A stretch of DNA of 64,000 nucleotides from Subtercola boreus (GTDB lineage: Bacteria > Actinomycetota > Actinomycetes > Actinomycetales > Microbacteriaceae), in NCBI RefSeq assembly GCF_003399625.1, contig NZ_NBXA01000020.1:1-64000 (forward strand). Reading direction: 5' to 3'. The notes beneath the pieces are model-generated. The model ran no database searches. It was not told where the DNA came from and saw only the letters and a program-made list of their open reading frames with translations. Each line of letters begins with the position of its first letter. Positions within the stretch are counted from its first letter, which is position 1. This document shows, piece by piece, positions 16,332 through 25,590 of this stretch. The position numbers were made by a program, and so were the translations under genes.

Positions 16332-17630
16332 GTGGAATCCAATCAGCTGCGCCGAGCGGGATGGCTGATCCTCGCTTTCGCGGTGCCGGGCAGCGCCCAG
16401 CTGCGGGCCGGGCAGCGTCTCGTCGGCGGTGTGGCCGTGGTTGTCTGGGCGGCGCTCTGGATCCTGGTGGGGGTCGTCGTGGTGGGCACCTCACTGGCTC
16501 CCACCACCGGCTTCGCTCTGATCGCGAGCTCGTCCACGCTGGCCGTGGCGCGCACCGTGGCGATCTGCCTGGGAGTGTTCTGGCTGGCAGTCGGCCTGCA
16601 CACGGCCCTGATCATCGTGCGGCGCCCGGCTCGGCGGAGTTTCAGCGGTTCGGCGGCCCTGATCGCGGCGCTGGTCCCCGCTCTCATCGCGGCCCTCCTC
16701 TCCGCGGGCCTCCCGCTCGCCGCCGCCTCGGTTCTCAGCGCCGCCGAGCGTACCGAGGCCGAGCTCTTCGTGCCGTCGCCCGACGTGGTGCTCGCGAACG
16801 GCCGGCTGAACATCCTGCTGCTCGGAACCGACGCCGGCCCCGACAGGGCGGGTCGCCGCACCGACAGTATCTCTGTGGCCAGCATCGACGTAGTGACGGG
16901 CAGGGTGGCGCTCGTGGGTGTTCCGCGTGAGTTGGAACAGGTTCCTCTGCCGCCGGGTTCGCCCCTGCTGGCCGAGTCGCCGTCTGGAGTGTACGACTGC
17001 GGCAACGACTGCCAGCTCGGCTTTCTCTACCAGCGCGTGGAAGAGTTCTCACCCGAGCTCTATCCGGATTCGTCGAGCCGGCACAGCAGTCCCGGAGTCG
17101 AAGCAGTTCGGGACGCGGTCGAGGGCGCACTCGGGCTCTCGATCCCGTACTACCTGCAGGTCGACATGCTCGGCTTCTCGGCCCTGATCGACGAACTCGG
17201 CGGGGTCGACCTGACCGTTGCCGAGCGACTGCCGATCGATGGTGACGAGAACGGTGTCGGAGTGTCGGGGTACATCGAGCCCGGAAGGCAGCACCTCGAC
17301 GGCACCACCGCTCTCTGGTACGCGCGGTCGCGCCAGAGCACCTCGGACTACGACCGGATGTCCCGCCAGCGCCAGCTCGAACAGGTGCTGCTGGCCGGGC
17401 AGAACCCGGCCGAACTCGGGCTGGCGTTCGCGCGGGTGATCGACCGCGATCCGAGCCTCGTGCGCACCGACCTCACCGAGGGCGCGTTCGCCCAGCTGCT
17501 GGCGCTGGCCTCCGCCGCGCGCAGCACGCCGGTCTCCACGGCGGAACTCACCCCGCCGGCGGTCGATCCGAAGAACCCGGACTACACAGCGGTGCGGAGA
17601 CTCGTGGCCGCCACCCTCGTCGGAGGTTGA
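16332..17630 (+). CDS. LytR-CpsA-Psr (LCP) family cell-wall ligase
   Basis: The 432-residue protein has three to four N-terminal membrane helices (residues about 10-130) and then the extracytoplasmic LCP domain. That domain shows LNILLLGTDAG, the Arg-rich RTDSISVASID, VGVPRELEQVPLP, YYLQVDMLGFSALIDELGGVDL and the hallmark ALWYARSRQSTSDYDRMSRQ. LCP proteins transfer secondary polymers to peptidoglycan. It starts with GTG, with GAGGAAG 5 nt before it. It is divergent from the secreted repeat protein. Confidence 0.92.
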   Translation: MESNQLRRAGWLILAFAVPGSAQLRAGQRLVGGVAVVVWAALWILVGVVVVGTSLAPTTGFALIASSSTLAVARTVAICLGVFWLAVGLHTALIIVRRPARRSFSGSAALIAALVPALIAALLSAGLPLAAASVLSAAERTEAELFVPSPDVVLANGRLNILLLGTDAGPDRAGRRTDSISVASIDVVTGRVALVGVPRELEQVPLPPGSPLLAESPSGVYDCGNDCQLGFLYQRVEEFSPELYPDSSSRHSSPGVEAVRDAVEGALGLSIPYYLQVDMLGFSALIDELGGVDLTVAERLPIDGDENGVGVSGYIEPGRQHLDGTTALWYARSRQSTSDYDRMSRQRQLEQVLLAGQNPAELGLAFARVIDRDPSLVRTDLTEGAFAQLLALASAARSTPVSTAELTPPAVDPKNPDYTAVRRLVAATLVGG

Positions 17631-17636
17631 GCCGGG

Positions 17637-19568
17637 TTACTTGTGGCGGGGCTTCCGCTCGGCGCGTTCCGGGCGTTCGGCGCGCTCGCCGTAGCTCGTG
17701 CGGGAGTCACCGCGGGGCGGGGCGTCGCGGCGGAAGCCCTCCGAGCGCACGGCGCCACCGCGCTTGTCGGGCGCGATCTCGATCAGCTTGCCGCTGATGC
17801 GCGTATCGCGGAGCCTGTCGAGCACGTCGGAGGCCATGTCGACCGGCAGCTCGACGAGCGAGAAGTCCGGGCGGATGTCGATGTGCCCGAAGTCGTCACG
17901 GCTGAGGCCGCCCTCGTTGGCGAGCGCGCCCACGATCTGGCGGGGCTCGACCTTGTGGCGCTTGCCCACCTCGATGCGGTAGGCCTTCATGGGCTTGGTG
18001 CTGCGGGGGCGACGCTCGGAGCGCTCGCCCCGGTCATCTGAACCGCCGCGACCGTCGTTCGTGATGCGGCCCTCGCGCTCGGGGCGGCCGGACCCGCCAC
18101 CCGAGCCGTTGCCGTAGCCGCTCCGCTCGTCGCGGCCGGGCCGGTCGTCGCGTGAGAAACGTGCCCCGCGGGTGTCCTCCTCCAGCAGCAGAGGCGTGTC
18201 GCCCTGCGCCACGACGGCGAGGGCCGCCGACACGTCGGCTTCGAGTACGTCGTGGTGGGCTACGTAGTGGCCCACGATGTCGCGGAAGGCGGCGATCCGC
18301 TCCTGCTGCTCGAGCGCCGCGGTGATCGCGTCGTCGAAGCGGGCGAGACGGGTTACGTTCACGTCGTCGGCGGTCGGCAGCTTCATCTCGGTCAGCGGCT
18401 GGCGGGTCGCCTTCTCGATCGCTCCGAGCAGTCGGCGCTCCCGGGGGGTGACGAAGCTGATCGCTGCGCCGCTGCGGCCCGCGCGACCGGTGCGGCCGAT
18501 GCGGTGCACGTACGACTCGGTGTCGATGGGGATGTCGTAGTTCACGACGTGGCTGATCCGGTCGACGTCAAGGCCGCGGGCCGCGACATCCGTCGCCACC
18601 AGGATGTCGAGCTTGCCCGACTTCAGCTGGTTCACCGTGCGCTCGCGCTGCGCCTGCACGACATCGCCCGAGATGGCCGCAGCCGAGTATCCGCGGGCCC
18701 GCAGCTTCTCGGCCAGGGCCTCGGTCTCGCTCTTGGTGCGGACGAACACGATCATGCCCTCGAAGTTCTCGACTTCGAGGATGCGTGTGAGGGCATCCAC
18801 CTTCTGCGGGTACGACACCATGAGGTAGCGCTGCGTGGTGTTCGCTGAGGTTGTGGTCTTGTTCTTGACCGTGATCTCTTCGGCGTCGTTCAGGTACTGC
18901 TTCGCGATGCGGCGGATGGCCGGCGGCATCGTGGCAGAGAAGAGGGCGACCTGCTTGTCGTCGGGGGTGTCGGCGAGGATCGTCTCGACGTCTTCGGCGA
19001 AGCCCATCTTCAGCATCTCGTCGGCCTCGTCGAGCACCAGGTACTTCAGCTCGGAGAGGTCGAGGGTGCCCTTGGCGAGGTGGTCCATGATGCGGCCCGG
19101 GGTGCCGACGATCACGTGCACGCCTCGGCGGAGCGCCGAGAGCTGCACGCCGTAGGCCTGCCCGCCATAGACGGGAAGTACGTGCACACCTCTCATCTGC
19201 GAGGCGTACTGCTCGAAGGCCTCGCAGACCTGCAGGGCGAGTTCGCGCGTGGGGGAGAGCACGAGGGCCTGCGGCTTCTTCTGCGACACGTCGAGCCGGC
19301 TCAGGATGGGCAGCGCGAAGGCGGCCGTCTTGCCGGTTCCGGTCTGGGCGAGGCCCACCACGTCGCGACCCTGGAGCAGCGGCGGGATGGTCGCGGCCTG
19401 GATCGCAGAGGGCGTCTCGTAGCCGATCTCACGCACGGCCTTCAGCACCGCGTCGCTGAGCCCGAGGTCGGAGAAGGTGATGGCGGTCTCGGAGGTCTCA
19501 GAGGTCTTGGCGGGGGCGGCAGAGGCGGCGGGCGCTGCCTCGATGTCGGCGTTCGTATCGGTGGTCAT
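17637..19568 (-). CDS. DEAD-box ATP-dependent RNA helicase (DeaD/CsdA type)
   Basis: This 643-residue protein has all helicase motifs in order: Q motif (GYETPSAIQAATIP), motif I AQTGTGKT, PTRELALQV, TPGRI, VLDEADEM, SAT, the RGLDV segment and HRIGRTGRAG. An Arg/Gly/Asp-rich linker and a DbpA/CsdA-type RNA-binding domain (YRIEVGKRHKVEPRQIVGALANEGG) follow. It remodels structured RNA, as in ribosome assembly or cold adaptation. The ATG at 19568 is followed by an acidic Ala-rich arm. It is divergent from the exported protein gene at 19687. Confidence 0.95.
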   Translation of the reverse strand: MTTDTNADIEAAPAASAAPAKTSETSETAITFSDLGLSDAVLKAVREIGYETPSAIQAATIPPLLQGRDVVGLAQTGTGKTAAFALPILSRLDVSQKKPQALVLSPTRELALQVCEAFEQYASQMRGVHVLPVYGGQAYGVQLSALRRGVHVIVGTPGRIMDHLAKGTLDLSELKYLVLDEADEMLKMGFAEDVETILADTPDDKQVALFSATMPPAIRRIAKQYLNDAEEITVKNKTTTSANTTQRYLMVSYPQKVDALTRILEVENFEGMIVFVRTKSETEALAEKLRARGYSAAAISGDVVQAQRERTVNQLKSGKLDILVATDVAARGLDVDRISHVVNYDIPIDTESYVHRIGRTGRAGRSGAAISFVTPRERRLLGAIEKATRQPLTEMKLPTADDVNVTRLARFDDAITAALEQQERIAAFRDIVGHYVAHHDVLEADVSAALAVVAQGDTPLLLEEDTRGARFSRDDRPGRDERSGYGNGSGGGSGRPEREGRITNDGRGGSDDRGERSERRPRSTKPMKAYRIEVGKRHKVEPRQIVGALANEGGLSRDDFGHIDIRPDFSLVELPVDMASDVLDRLRDTRISGKLIEIAPDKRGGAVRSEGFRRDAPPRGDSRTSYGERAERPERAERKPRHK

Positions 19569-19686
19569 AGTCAAACGGTAGTCGCTCCGGGACACTCGTG
19601 ATTGCCCGTTCGGGTGATGGATTAACAGGTCCGGGGATTCTGACCCTATGCTGTGACCCCATTGACACCTATTCGGGGGTAGTCCC

Positions 19687-20946
19687 ATGAGCAACGAATC
19701 AGGCACCAACAGACTTTCACCCACCGGCAGCAGCACGCATCTCACGCGCCGGGCGCTCCTCTCCATGCTCGGTCTCGCCGTGCCCGCCGTTGCCATCACG
19801 GCGTTGACTCCTGCGGCCATGGCATCGACCACCGCAGCAGTCCCGGCTGTGGCCCCGGCCGCCGCCGCTGCATCCACTCTCCCCTCCTATGGGGTCAAGG
19901 CCGCGGCCCGCTCGAGCCTGAAGGTCGTCACCGGCCGCGACTTCGCCCAGTCGAACTACTGCTGGTACGAACCGACCATCACATCCCTGAAGAACGTGGC
20001 GTACACGATCGCCCCGAACTCGTCCACCAAGGCCTCCGCCGTTCCGGTGCAGGTCAGTGGGGGAGTGACGAACCCCTTCTCGCTGATGCGGCTCGGGCCG
20101 AACAACTCCACGTCGGGACAGCAGGTCGTTGTGGACGGCCTCCTGCTCACCGGAACCGCACAGCCCCCCTCCGCCGCCAACCCTGGTAAGACCGGGCACA
20201 ACTACCACGGCCTGACGGTGTACTGGGGCCGCAACAACATCATCGCGAACTCGACCTTCATCGCGGCATCCTGGGGCGACGCCAACTCGCCGCCCGGCGA
20301 GACCTTCGCGATCATGGGCTACAAAGACACCGATACATACATCAAGAACGTGGAGGTCGACGGACGCACCCCCGACGGAACCCGGGTGGGCGGTTCGCCG
20401 ATGGGGTTCAACAATTCCACGCGCCCCGTGATCGAGGATTCCTACCTGCACCATTCCCTCGTGTCGTCGCTGACGTTCTCGACCGCCGGTAACACGCCGT
20501 CGGTCGCGAACGCCACATCGTCTCCGACCACCCGTCGCATCCGCATCGAACACAACGCGAACACGAAGATGGAGAGGGGATACCGGTTCACGGGCATCAA
20601 CCACGAACACGTTCTCGGCACGATCAAGCACTACCTGCCGACGATCGCCATCGACTGGACGGAATGGACGGCGTCGCACATGTGGTTCGGCAGCTGGTTG
20701 TCGTCGGCCGAGATCAGGATCACCATCGACCCCGCGTCGATCACCGGCGGGTACCGGAACAACATGGGGTGCCTGACGCTCGCCATCCCGACGCTGGTCA
20801 ACGGCCGCACGAACCAGCAGAAGCTCAGCGACGTGGTGGTGACTCTGCCAGACGGCACCCCGCTGAAGCCGTACATCGTGTCGTCCCCGCAGGGCTCGCC
20901 GATGCCGATCAGCCGGAACACGCACTACGTCGTGAACGTGGGGTAG
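19687..20946 (+). CDS. Exported protein, probable right-handed beta-helix
   Basis: The 419-residue protein has a Tat-like signal (HLTRRALLSMLGLAVPAVAI) followed by an Ala/Pro/Val-rich stretch. The mature part has beta-helix-like turns with short, evenly spaced strands: NPFSLMRLGPNNS, VVVDGLLLTG, GLTVYWGRNNIIANSTF, YIKNVEVDGRTPDGTR and MGFNNSTRPVIEDSYLHHSL. This resembles pectate-lyase-like surface proteins, but no catalytic motif is recognised. A weak ribosome site (GGGGGTAG) precedes the ATG. Function unknown. Confidence 0.75.
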   Translation: MSNESGTNRLSPTGSSTHLTRRALLSMLGLAVPAVAITALTPAAMASTTAAVPAVAPAAAAASTLPSYGVKAAARSSLKVVTGRDFAQSNYCWYEPTITSLKNVAYTIAPNSSTKASAVPVQVSGGVTNPFSLMRLGPNNSTSGQQVVVDGLLLTGTAQPPSAANPGKTGHNYHGLTVYWGRNNIIANSTFIAASWGDANSPPGETFAIMGYKDTDTYIKNVEVDGRTPDGTRVGGSPMGFNNSTRPVIEDSYLHHSLVSSLTFSTAGNTPSVANATSSPTTRRIRIEHNANTKMERGYRFTGINHEHVLGTIKHYLPTIAIDWTEWTASHMWFGSWLSSAEIRITIDPASITGGYRNNMGCLTLAIPTLVNGRTNQQKLSDVVVTLPDGTPLKPYIVSSPQGSPMPISRNTHYVVNVG

Positions 20947-20971
20947 CCATCCGGGGAAAGGTTGCGCACAA

Positions 20972-21001
20972 GGAAGTTTGCTTAGTGTGAAACTTTTTTC
21001 C
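20972..21001 (+). terminator. Weak hairpin with T-tract after the exported protein gene
   Basis: AAGTTT (20974-20979) can pair with AAACTT (20990-20995), followed directly by more T residues. The stem is AT-only and short, so the call is tentative. The same stretch also has promoter-like strings for the gene at 21102. Confidence 0.3.
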
Positions 21002-21101
21002 TGTCAACGGGAATCAGCGGACCCGCAGGGAGGTTACAGATTCGGTACCGCCGGTGGTACCTTCTGCCTCAGGCAGATCCGCACTCCTGAAAGGACGATC
21101 C

Positions 21102-21518
21102 GTGACCGACACGACTCCTGATTTCGCCTCCTCATTTGCCCGCAGCCTTGCCGAGCAGACCCCGCCGCCCGTGCATCCGCTGATGAGCCCTGAGCAGAAT
21201 GTCACCCGGATCATGGACACCGGCAAGGTCTGGTTCGTCGCAGCCGCCGGTTCGGTTGCCCTCGTCGTGAGCGTGCTGGCGGCGTCGGGCTGGCGCCCCG
21301 CACTCCTGACCGGGGGTCTCGCAGTGCTGTTCTGGGCGGCATCCTTCCTGGTTGCGCTGAGCGTCGGGCTGATCGGATGGTCGGGCTGCCCGATCCTCGA
21401 AGTCGACGTTCCGACGGCCGACCGCAACAAGACCCTCACTATGCAGCTCGGCACGATGCTGTTCATCGTCGGTGGTGCCGCTGCGCTGCTCGCGATCCTC
21501 CTCGGCCCGGCCAGCTGA
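21102..21518 (+). CDS. Small membrane protein, three transmembrane segments
   Basis: The 138-residue protein has a 40-residue soluble N-terminus (EQTPPPVHPLMSPEQNVTRIMDTGKVW). Three helices follow (FVAAAGSVALVVSVLAA, ALLTGGLAVLFWAASFLVAL, GTMLFIVGGAAALLAILL), with a periplasmic or loop motif GWSGCPILEVDVPTADRN. GTG start with AAAGGA 6 nt upstream. It converges on the hydroxyacyl-CoA dehydrogenase gene. No family was recognised. Confidence 0.65.
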   Translation: MTDTTPDFASSFARSLAEQTPPPVHPLMSPEQNVTRIMDTGKVWFVAAAGSVALVVSVLAASGWRPALLTGGLAVLFWAASFLVALSVGLIGWSGCPILEVDVPTADRNKTLTMQLGTMLFIVGGAAALLAILLGPAS

Positions 21519-21529
21519 CAGGGAAGCCT

Positions 21530-22399
21530 TCAGTACCGGTAGAACCCCTCACCCGTGGCGACCCCGAGCCTGCCCTTGTCGATGTACTGCTCCTTGAGCA
21601 GTGCCGCGAAGGCCTGCGAGCCGGGGTCGGGGTTCGCCACCGCGATGTTGTAGGGGGTGGTGAGCCCGATCACGTCGTAGATCTGGAACGGGCCGAACGG
21701 CGCGCCGGTCGCGATCCGCCAGGTCTTGTCGATCGTCTCGACGTCGGCGAATCCGCCCACCAGCAGCCCGGCGGCCGCGTTCAGCAGCGGCACGAGCAGC
21801 GAGTTCAGCACGTAGCCCGCCTTCTCCTTCTTGAGCTCGATCGGCACCAGCCCGCTGCCCGTCGCGAACTCCACCACGGCAGCGAAGACGGCCGGATCGG
21901 TGTCGACCGTTCCCATCACCTCGGCGGTGTTCTGCCGCCAGACGTTGTTGGCGTAGTGCAGAGCGAGGAAGCGGTCGGGCCGACCCGTGAAGTCCTTCAG
22001 GTCACTCGGCAGCAGGGTGGAGGAGTTCGTCGCGAAGATCGTCTTCTGCGGTGCGAGCGCTGCGAGTCTGGTGTAGGTCTCCCGCTTCACCTCGAGGTTC
22101 TCCGGCACGGCCTCGATCACGAGATCGGCGTCGGAGACGGCCTCGGCCAGATCACTGGTCACCCGGATGCCCGCCAGCACCTTCTCGGCCCGACCCTCGA
22201 CCGGGTGGTCTGCATCGCCGCCGACGTTGTCGGCCGTGTAGACGCCCGCAAGCTTCTCGAAGCGGGTGCGGGCCTCGCCGACGAGCTCGTCTGTGAGGTC
22301 GTAGGCCGTGACGTCGAACCCGAACCAGGCGGCCTGGAACGCGATCTGCGAACCCAGGACGCCGGTGCCGAGCACGGTGACGGTGGTGATCTTCTGCAT
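21530..22399 (-). CDS. 3-hydroxyacyl-CoA dehydrogenase family protein
   Basis: The 289-residue protein has the NAD motif TVLGTGVLGSQIAFQAAWFG at the N-terminus, followed by the family patterns DADLVIEAVPENLEVKRETY, FATNSSTLLPSDL, FLALHYANNVW and KEKAGYVLNSLLVPLLNAA, with a catalytic His-Asn region. It oxidises short or medium 3-hydroxyacyl-CoA, or a related L-hydroxy acid. It lies directly downstream of the EthR-like regulator (28 bp) on the same strand, so it may belong to that operon and share a role with the monooxygenase-hydrolase fusion. Confidence 0.9.
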   Translation of the reverse strand: MQKITTVTVLGTGVLGSQIAFQAAWFGFDVTAYDLTDELVGEARTRFEKLAGVYTADNVGGDADHPVEGRAEKVLAGIRVTSDLAEAVSDADLVIEAVPENLEVKRETYTRLAALAPQKTIFATNSSTLLPSDLKDFTGRPDRFLALHYANNVWRQNTAEVMGTVDTDPAVFAAVVEFATGSGLVPIELKKEKAGYVLNSLLVPLLNAAAGLLVGGFADVETIDKTWRIATGAPFGPFQIYDVIGLTTPYNIAVANPDPGSQAFAALLKEQYIDKGRLGVATGEGFYRY

Positions 22400-22427
22400 G
22401 GTGGTGCCTTTCTTCTTTCCGGTTTCT

Positions 22428-23039
22428 TCAGCTGTAGATGCTCCGCACCCAGATCCCCGTCAGCACGTCGAGTGCGTCGGCGGGCAGGATGGCGGGAGTC
22501 TCCCCGTTGAAAGCGGAGGAAAGCACCCGCTCGTTCAGGAGATTGAGCGCGATGGCGAGGGCCCGGGCATCCGTTCCGGCGGGAGCCGCGCCGCGCGCGC
22601 GTTCTGCCACGATGACGTCGGTCGCATAGCCGACCCAGGTCTGCATTGCCCCCGACCAGAGCGCCTCGACCTCGGGGTTTCGGAGGCGGGCCCCGATCGC
22701 GGCGGCTGACACGGCGCGGTGGGCCGCGAACACCTCCACGAACACGCCGATCACCCGTCGCCAGGCCGCCTCGGGGTCAGCGTCGAAGTCGCGCGGCAGC
22801 GTCACGACGCGCTGCTGCACTTCGCCGATCACGCGGTCGAGCAGGGCGAGCAGAACGTCGTCCTTCGAGGAGAAGTAGAAGTAGAAGCCCGGCCGGGAGA
22901 TGCCGGCACCCGACGCGAGGTCCTCGATCGAGATCTCGTCGAGGCTGCGAGTCGCGAGCAGCGTCTCCGCGGTGAGCAGAATCGCCTCCTGGCGCTCGTC
23001 ACCGCTCAGCCGTGCTGTTCTGCGGGAGCGTTGGGGCAT
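22428..23039 (-). CDS. TetR-family repressor, EthR-like
   Basis: The 203-residue protein resembles mycobacterial EthR along its length: the HTH part DEISIEDLASGAGISRPGFYFYFSSKDDVLLALLDRV, then FVEVFAAHRAVSAAAIGAR, LWSGAMQTWVGYATDVIVAERARGAAP, ALNLLNERVLSSAFNGE and IWVRSIYS. EthR represses the monooxygenase gene ethA. Here the divergent gene also encodes an EthA-like enzyme, so the pair is conserved. The ATG at 23039 lies 7 nt after a TAGAGT -10 box. A GTG three codons upstream is in frame but would fall within the -10 spacer. Confidence 0.9.
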   Translation of the reverse strand: MPQRSRRTARLSGDERQEAILLTAETLLATRSLDEISIEDLASGAGISRPGFYFYFSSKDDVLLALLDRVIGEVQQRVVTLPRDFDADPEAAWRRVIGVFVEVFAAHRAVSAAAIGARLRNPEVEALWSGAMQTWVGYATDVIVAERARGAAPAGTDARALAIALNLLNERVLSSAFNGETPAILPADALDVLTGIWVRSIYS

Positions 23040-23046
23040 GACCCCC

Positions 23047-23121
23047 ACTCTAATGATCGGGGAACCCGAGTCAACACGGTGTTGAAGAATTCGACACCGT
23101 GTCAGTGAGCGTGCCTATAGT
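23047..23121. promoter_or_regulatory. Divergent promoters with two palindromic operators (EthR-like site)
   Basis: TCAACAC-G-GTGTTGA (23071-23085) is a perfect 15-bp dyad and GACAC-C-GTGTC (23093-23103) an 11-bp dyad. Their centres are 20 bp apart. The first overlaps the -35 (TTGACT, minus, 23069-23074) of the regulator; its -10 is TAGAGT (23047-23052). The second lies ahead of TATAGT (23116-23121), the -10 of the monooxygenase, which ends 6 nt before its ATG. A TetR protein bound here would block both genes. Confidence 0.7.
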
Positions 23122-23127
23122 GAAGCC

Positions 23128-25560
23128 ATGACAGAACACATCGACGTGCTGATCGTCGGAGCGGGCCTGAGTGGAATCGGCGCTGCAAGCCACCTCAAGC
23201 GGGCGCTCCCCGCTACGAGCTTCGCGATCCTGGAGTCCCGGAGTACCGTCGGCGGCACCTGGGATCTCTTCCGTTACCCCGGAATCCGCTCCGATTCGGA
23301 CATGTACACCCTCGGCTACGACTTTCGCCCGTGGACCGATGCCAAGGCGATCGCCGACGGCAGTTCGATCCGCGACTACATCCATGCGACCATCGCCGAC
23401 GAGGGCCTCGAGAGCTCCATCCGTCTGAACCACCGGGTGATCAACGCATCGTTCTCGAGCACCACCGCCCTCTGGACGGTCACGGCCGTCCGCACATCGT
23501 CAGCCGAGTACACAGCGCCTGCCGGAGGGACAGCTTCAGCCGAAGACACAGCGCCTGCCAAAGACTCAGCGCCTGCCGAAGATACAGCAGAGACGGTCAC
23601 CTTCACCTGCTCGTTCCTCTCGGTGTGCTCGGGCTACTACCGCTACGACGAGGGGTTCACGCCGGCGATCCCGGGCGCGGACTTGTTCGAGGGACGGATC
23701 GTGCATCCGCAGCACTGGCCTGCCGACCTCGACTACGCCGGCAAGCGGGTCGTGGTCGTCGGCAGCGGTGCAACTGCGGTCACCCTGGTGCCGTCGCTGG
23801 CGAAGACCGCGGAACACGTGACGATGCTGCAACGCTCGCCGACCTACATCTCGCCGGTGCCCTCCCGCGACCATCTCGCCGATCGCCTCCGCGGGAAGCT
23901 GCCGGCCCAGCTGGCCTACAACGTCGTGCGGGTGAAGAACATCGGCTTCTCGATGTTCACCTACCAGCTGAGCAGGCGTCGGCCGGAGAAGATGAAGCAG
24001 CTCCTCCGCTCGTCGGCGGTGGCAAAACTGCCGGCCGGATTCGCCGTCGACACCCATCTCGCACCCACGTACGAACCGTGGGACCAGCGTCTCTGCGCCA
24101 TCCCTGACGGTGACCTGTACCGGGCGATCAGCCGCGGCAACGCCGACATCGTGACCGACCGGATCGCCGAGATCACCCCCACGGGCATCCGGCTCGCCTC
24201 GGGGCAGACGCTCGACGCCGACATCATCGTCACGGCGACCGGGCTCAACCTGCTCGTGATCGGCGGCATGACCCTCACTGTCGATGACCGACCTGTCGAC
24301 GTGCCGAAGGCGCTCAGTTACAAGGGGATGATGCTCGCGGGTGTGCCGAACTTCTCCCTGACCATCGGGTACACCAACGCATCCTGGACGCTCAAGGCCG
24401 ACCTGGTGGCCTCCTACGTCGTGAGGCTGCTGAAGTACATGAAGCGACACGGCTATCAGACGGTGACCCCGGATGCCCCCGCCGACGTCGCCCGGGGAAG
24501 GCTCGTTCCCCTCATCGACCTGCAGGCCGGGTATGTGCTCCGGAGCGTCGACGCGCTGCCGAAGCAGGGAGAGCGTTCACCGTGGCGCCTGCACCAGAAC
24601 TACCTGCGCGACTTTCGGCTGTTCCGTGCGGGCAGTCTCCGCGAAGACGTGCGATTCGGTCGGGCCCGGGGCGGTGCCGACTCTCGTGCCGAACAGCCCC
24701 TCGAACTGCCCGGCACCGCCTTCCTGACCGTCGACGGAGTGCGGCTCCGCCATCGGGACACCGGATCGGGCGACCCCGTGCTCCTCCTGCACGGAATCGG
24801 CCAGAGCCTCGAGGACTGGACGGAGCAGCACGACCGTCTCTCGGCCCGGCACCGCGTGCTCAGTCTGGACCTGCCCGGTTTCGCCTACTCGGGCCGCGTC
24901 TCCGGCACCGCCACCCTCGAGCGGCTGGCGAGCATCCTGCCTGCCTATCTCGACGCGGTCGGCGTGACCGGGGCGGTGCCCGTGATCGGCAACTCCCTCG
25001 GAGGCGCCGTCGCGATGACCTTCGCGGCCGCGCATCCTGCCCGGGTCTCGGCGCTGGTGCTGGCCGACAGCGCCGGGTTCGGCAGCGAGGTCACGCTCGT
25101 GCTCCGTCTGCTCGCCATCCGCCCCCTCGGCGCGGCGCTGATGCGGCCCGACCCGCGGAACTCCCAGCGGACGGTGCAGGCGGTGTTCTACAACCGGGAG
25201 CTGGCGACGGATGCCCGGATCCGGCACTCCTACGTTCTCTCCCAGCGCGCGAGTCACTCGCGCACGATGCTCGAGGTGGCGCGCGACCTCGGAACATTCC
25301 GCGGAGTCCGGCCGGAGTGGCGGGAGAAGCTGCTGGCGCGCATCCGTGACCTCGACATCCCCACCCTCGTGCTGTGGGGAGACCACGATCACATCCTGCC
25401 GTTCAGTCACCTCGCGGCCGCGCGCAGGGCGCTTCCCAACGCCGAGACGCACGTGTTCGGGCACACGGGCCACATGCCGCAGATCGAACAACCCGACGAG
25501 TTCTCGTCGGTGGTCGAGGAGTTCCTGCAGAAGTCGCTCCGCGCGTCGGTGTCCGGGTAG
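23128..25560 (+). CDS. Bifunctional Baeyer-Villiger monooxygenase / alpha/beta hydrolase
   Basis: The 810-residue protein is a fusion. Residues 1 to about 490 match EthA-type flavin monooxygenases: VLIVGAGLSGIGAASHL, GGTWDLFRYPGIRSDSDMYT, the Baeyer-Villiger fingerprint F-x-G-x-x-x-H-x-x-x-W-P (from F187), VVVVGSGATAV, TLQRSP-like segment, ATGLNL and GYTNASWTLKADLV. Residues about 525-805 are an alpha/beta hydrolase: LLLHGIGQS, GNSLGG (Ser623), WGDHDH (Asp752/754) and GHTGHMPQ (His782). The oxygenase would convert a ketone to an ester and the hydrolase would cleave it. An 18-bp repeat expansion inserts residues 123-152. The transcript is probably leaderless. Confidence 0.9.
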   Translation: MTEHIDVLIVGAGLSGIGAASHLKRALPATSFAILESRSTVGGTWDLFRYPGIRSDSDMYTLGYDFRPWTDAKAIADGSSIRDYIHATIADEGLESSIRLNHRVINASFSSTTALWTVTAVRTSSAEYTAPAGGTASAEDTAPAKDSAPAEDTAETVTFTCSFLSVCSGYYRYDEGFTPAIPGADLFEGRIVHPQHWPADLDYAGKRVVVVGSGATAVTLVPSLAKTAEHVTMLQRSPTYISPVPSRDHLADRLRGKLPAQLAYNVVRVKNIGFSMFTYQLSRRRPEKMKQLLRSSAVAKLPAGFAVDTHLAPTYEPWDQRLCAIPDGDLYRAISRGNADIVTDRIAEITPTGIRLASGQTLDADIIVTATGLNLLVIGGMTLTVDDRPVDVPKALSYKGMMLAGVPNFSLTIGYTNASWTLKADLVASYVVRLLKYMKRHGYQTVTPDAPADVARGRLVPLIDLQAGYVLRSVDALPKQGERSPWRLHQNYLRDFRLFRAGSLREDVRFGRARGGADSRAEQPLELPGTAFLTVDGVRLRHRDTGSGDPVLLLHGIGQSLEDWTEQHDRLSARHRVLSLDLPGFAYSGRVSGTATLERLASILPAYLDAVGVTGAVPVIGNSLGGAVAMTFAAAHPARVSALVLADSAGFGSEVTLVLRLLAIRPLGAALMRPDPRNSQRTVQAVFYNRELATDARIRHSYVLSQRASHSRTMLEVARDLGTFRGVRPEWREKLLARIRDLDIPTLVLWGDHDHILPFSHLAAARRALPNAETHVFGHTGHMPQIEQPDEFSSVVEEFLQKSLRASVSG
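23494..23583. repeat. Five tandem 18-bp repeats within the monooxygenase domain
   Basis: Units of the type ACAGCGCCTGCCGAAGAC begin at 23494, 23512, 23530, 23548 and 23566. They encode T-A-P-A-E-D hexapeptides (residues 123-152) at a place where mycobacterial EthA has only a short loop. The insertion keeps the frame and is probably a surface loop. Confidence 0.9.
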
Positions 25561-25590
25561 CCGGGGGGAGGGTCAGGGCATGCCCGGTGC

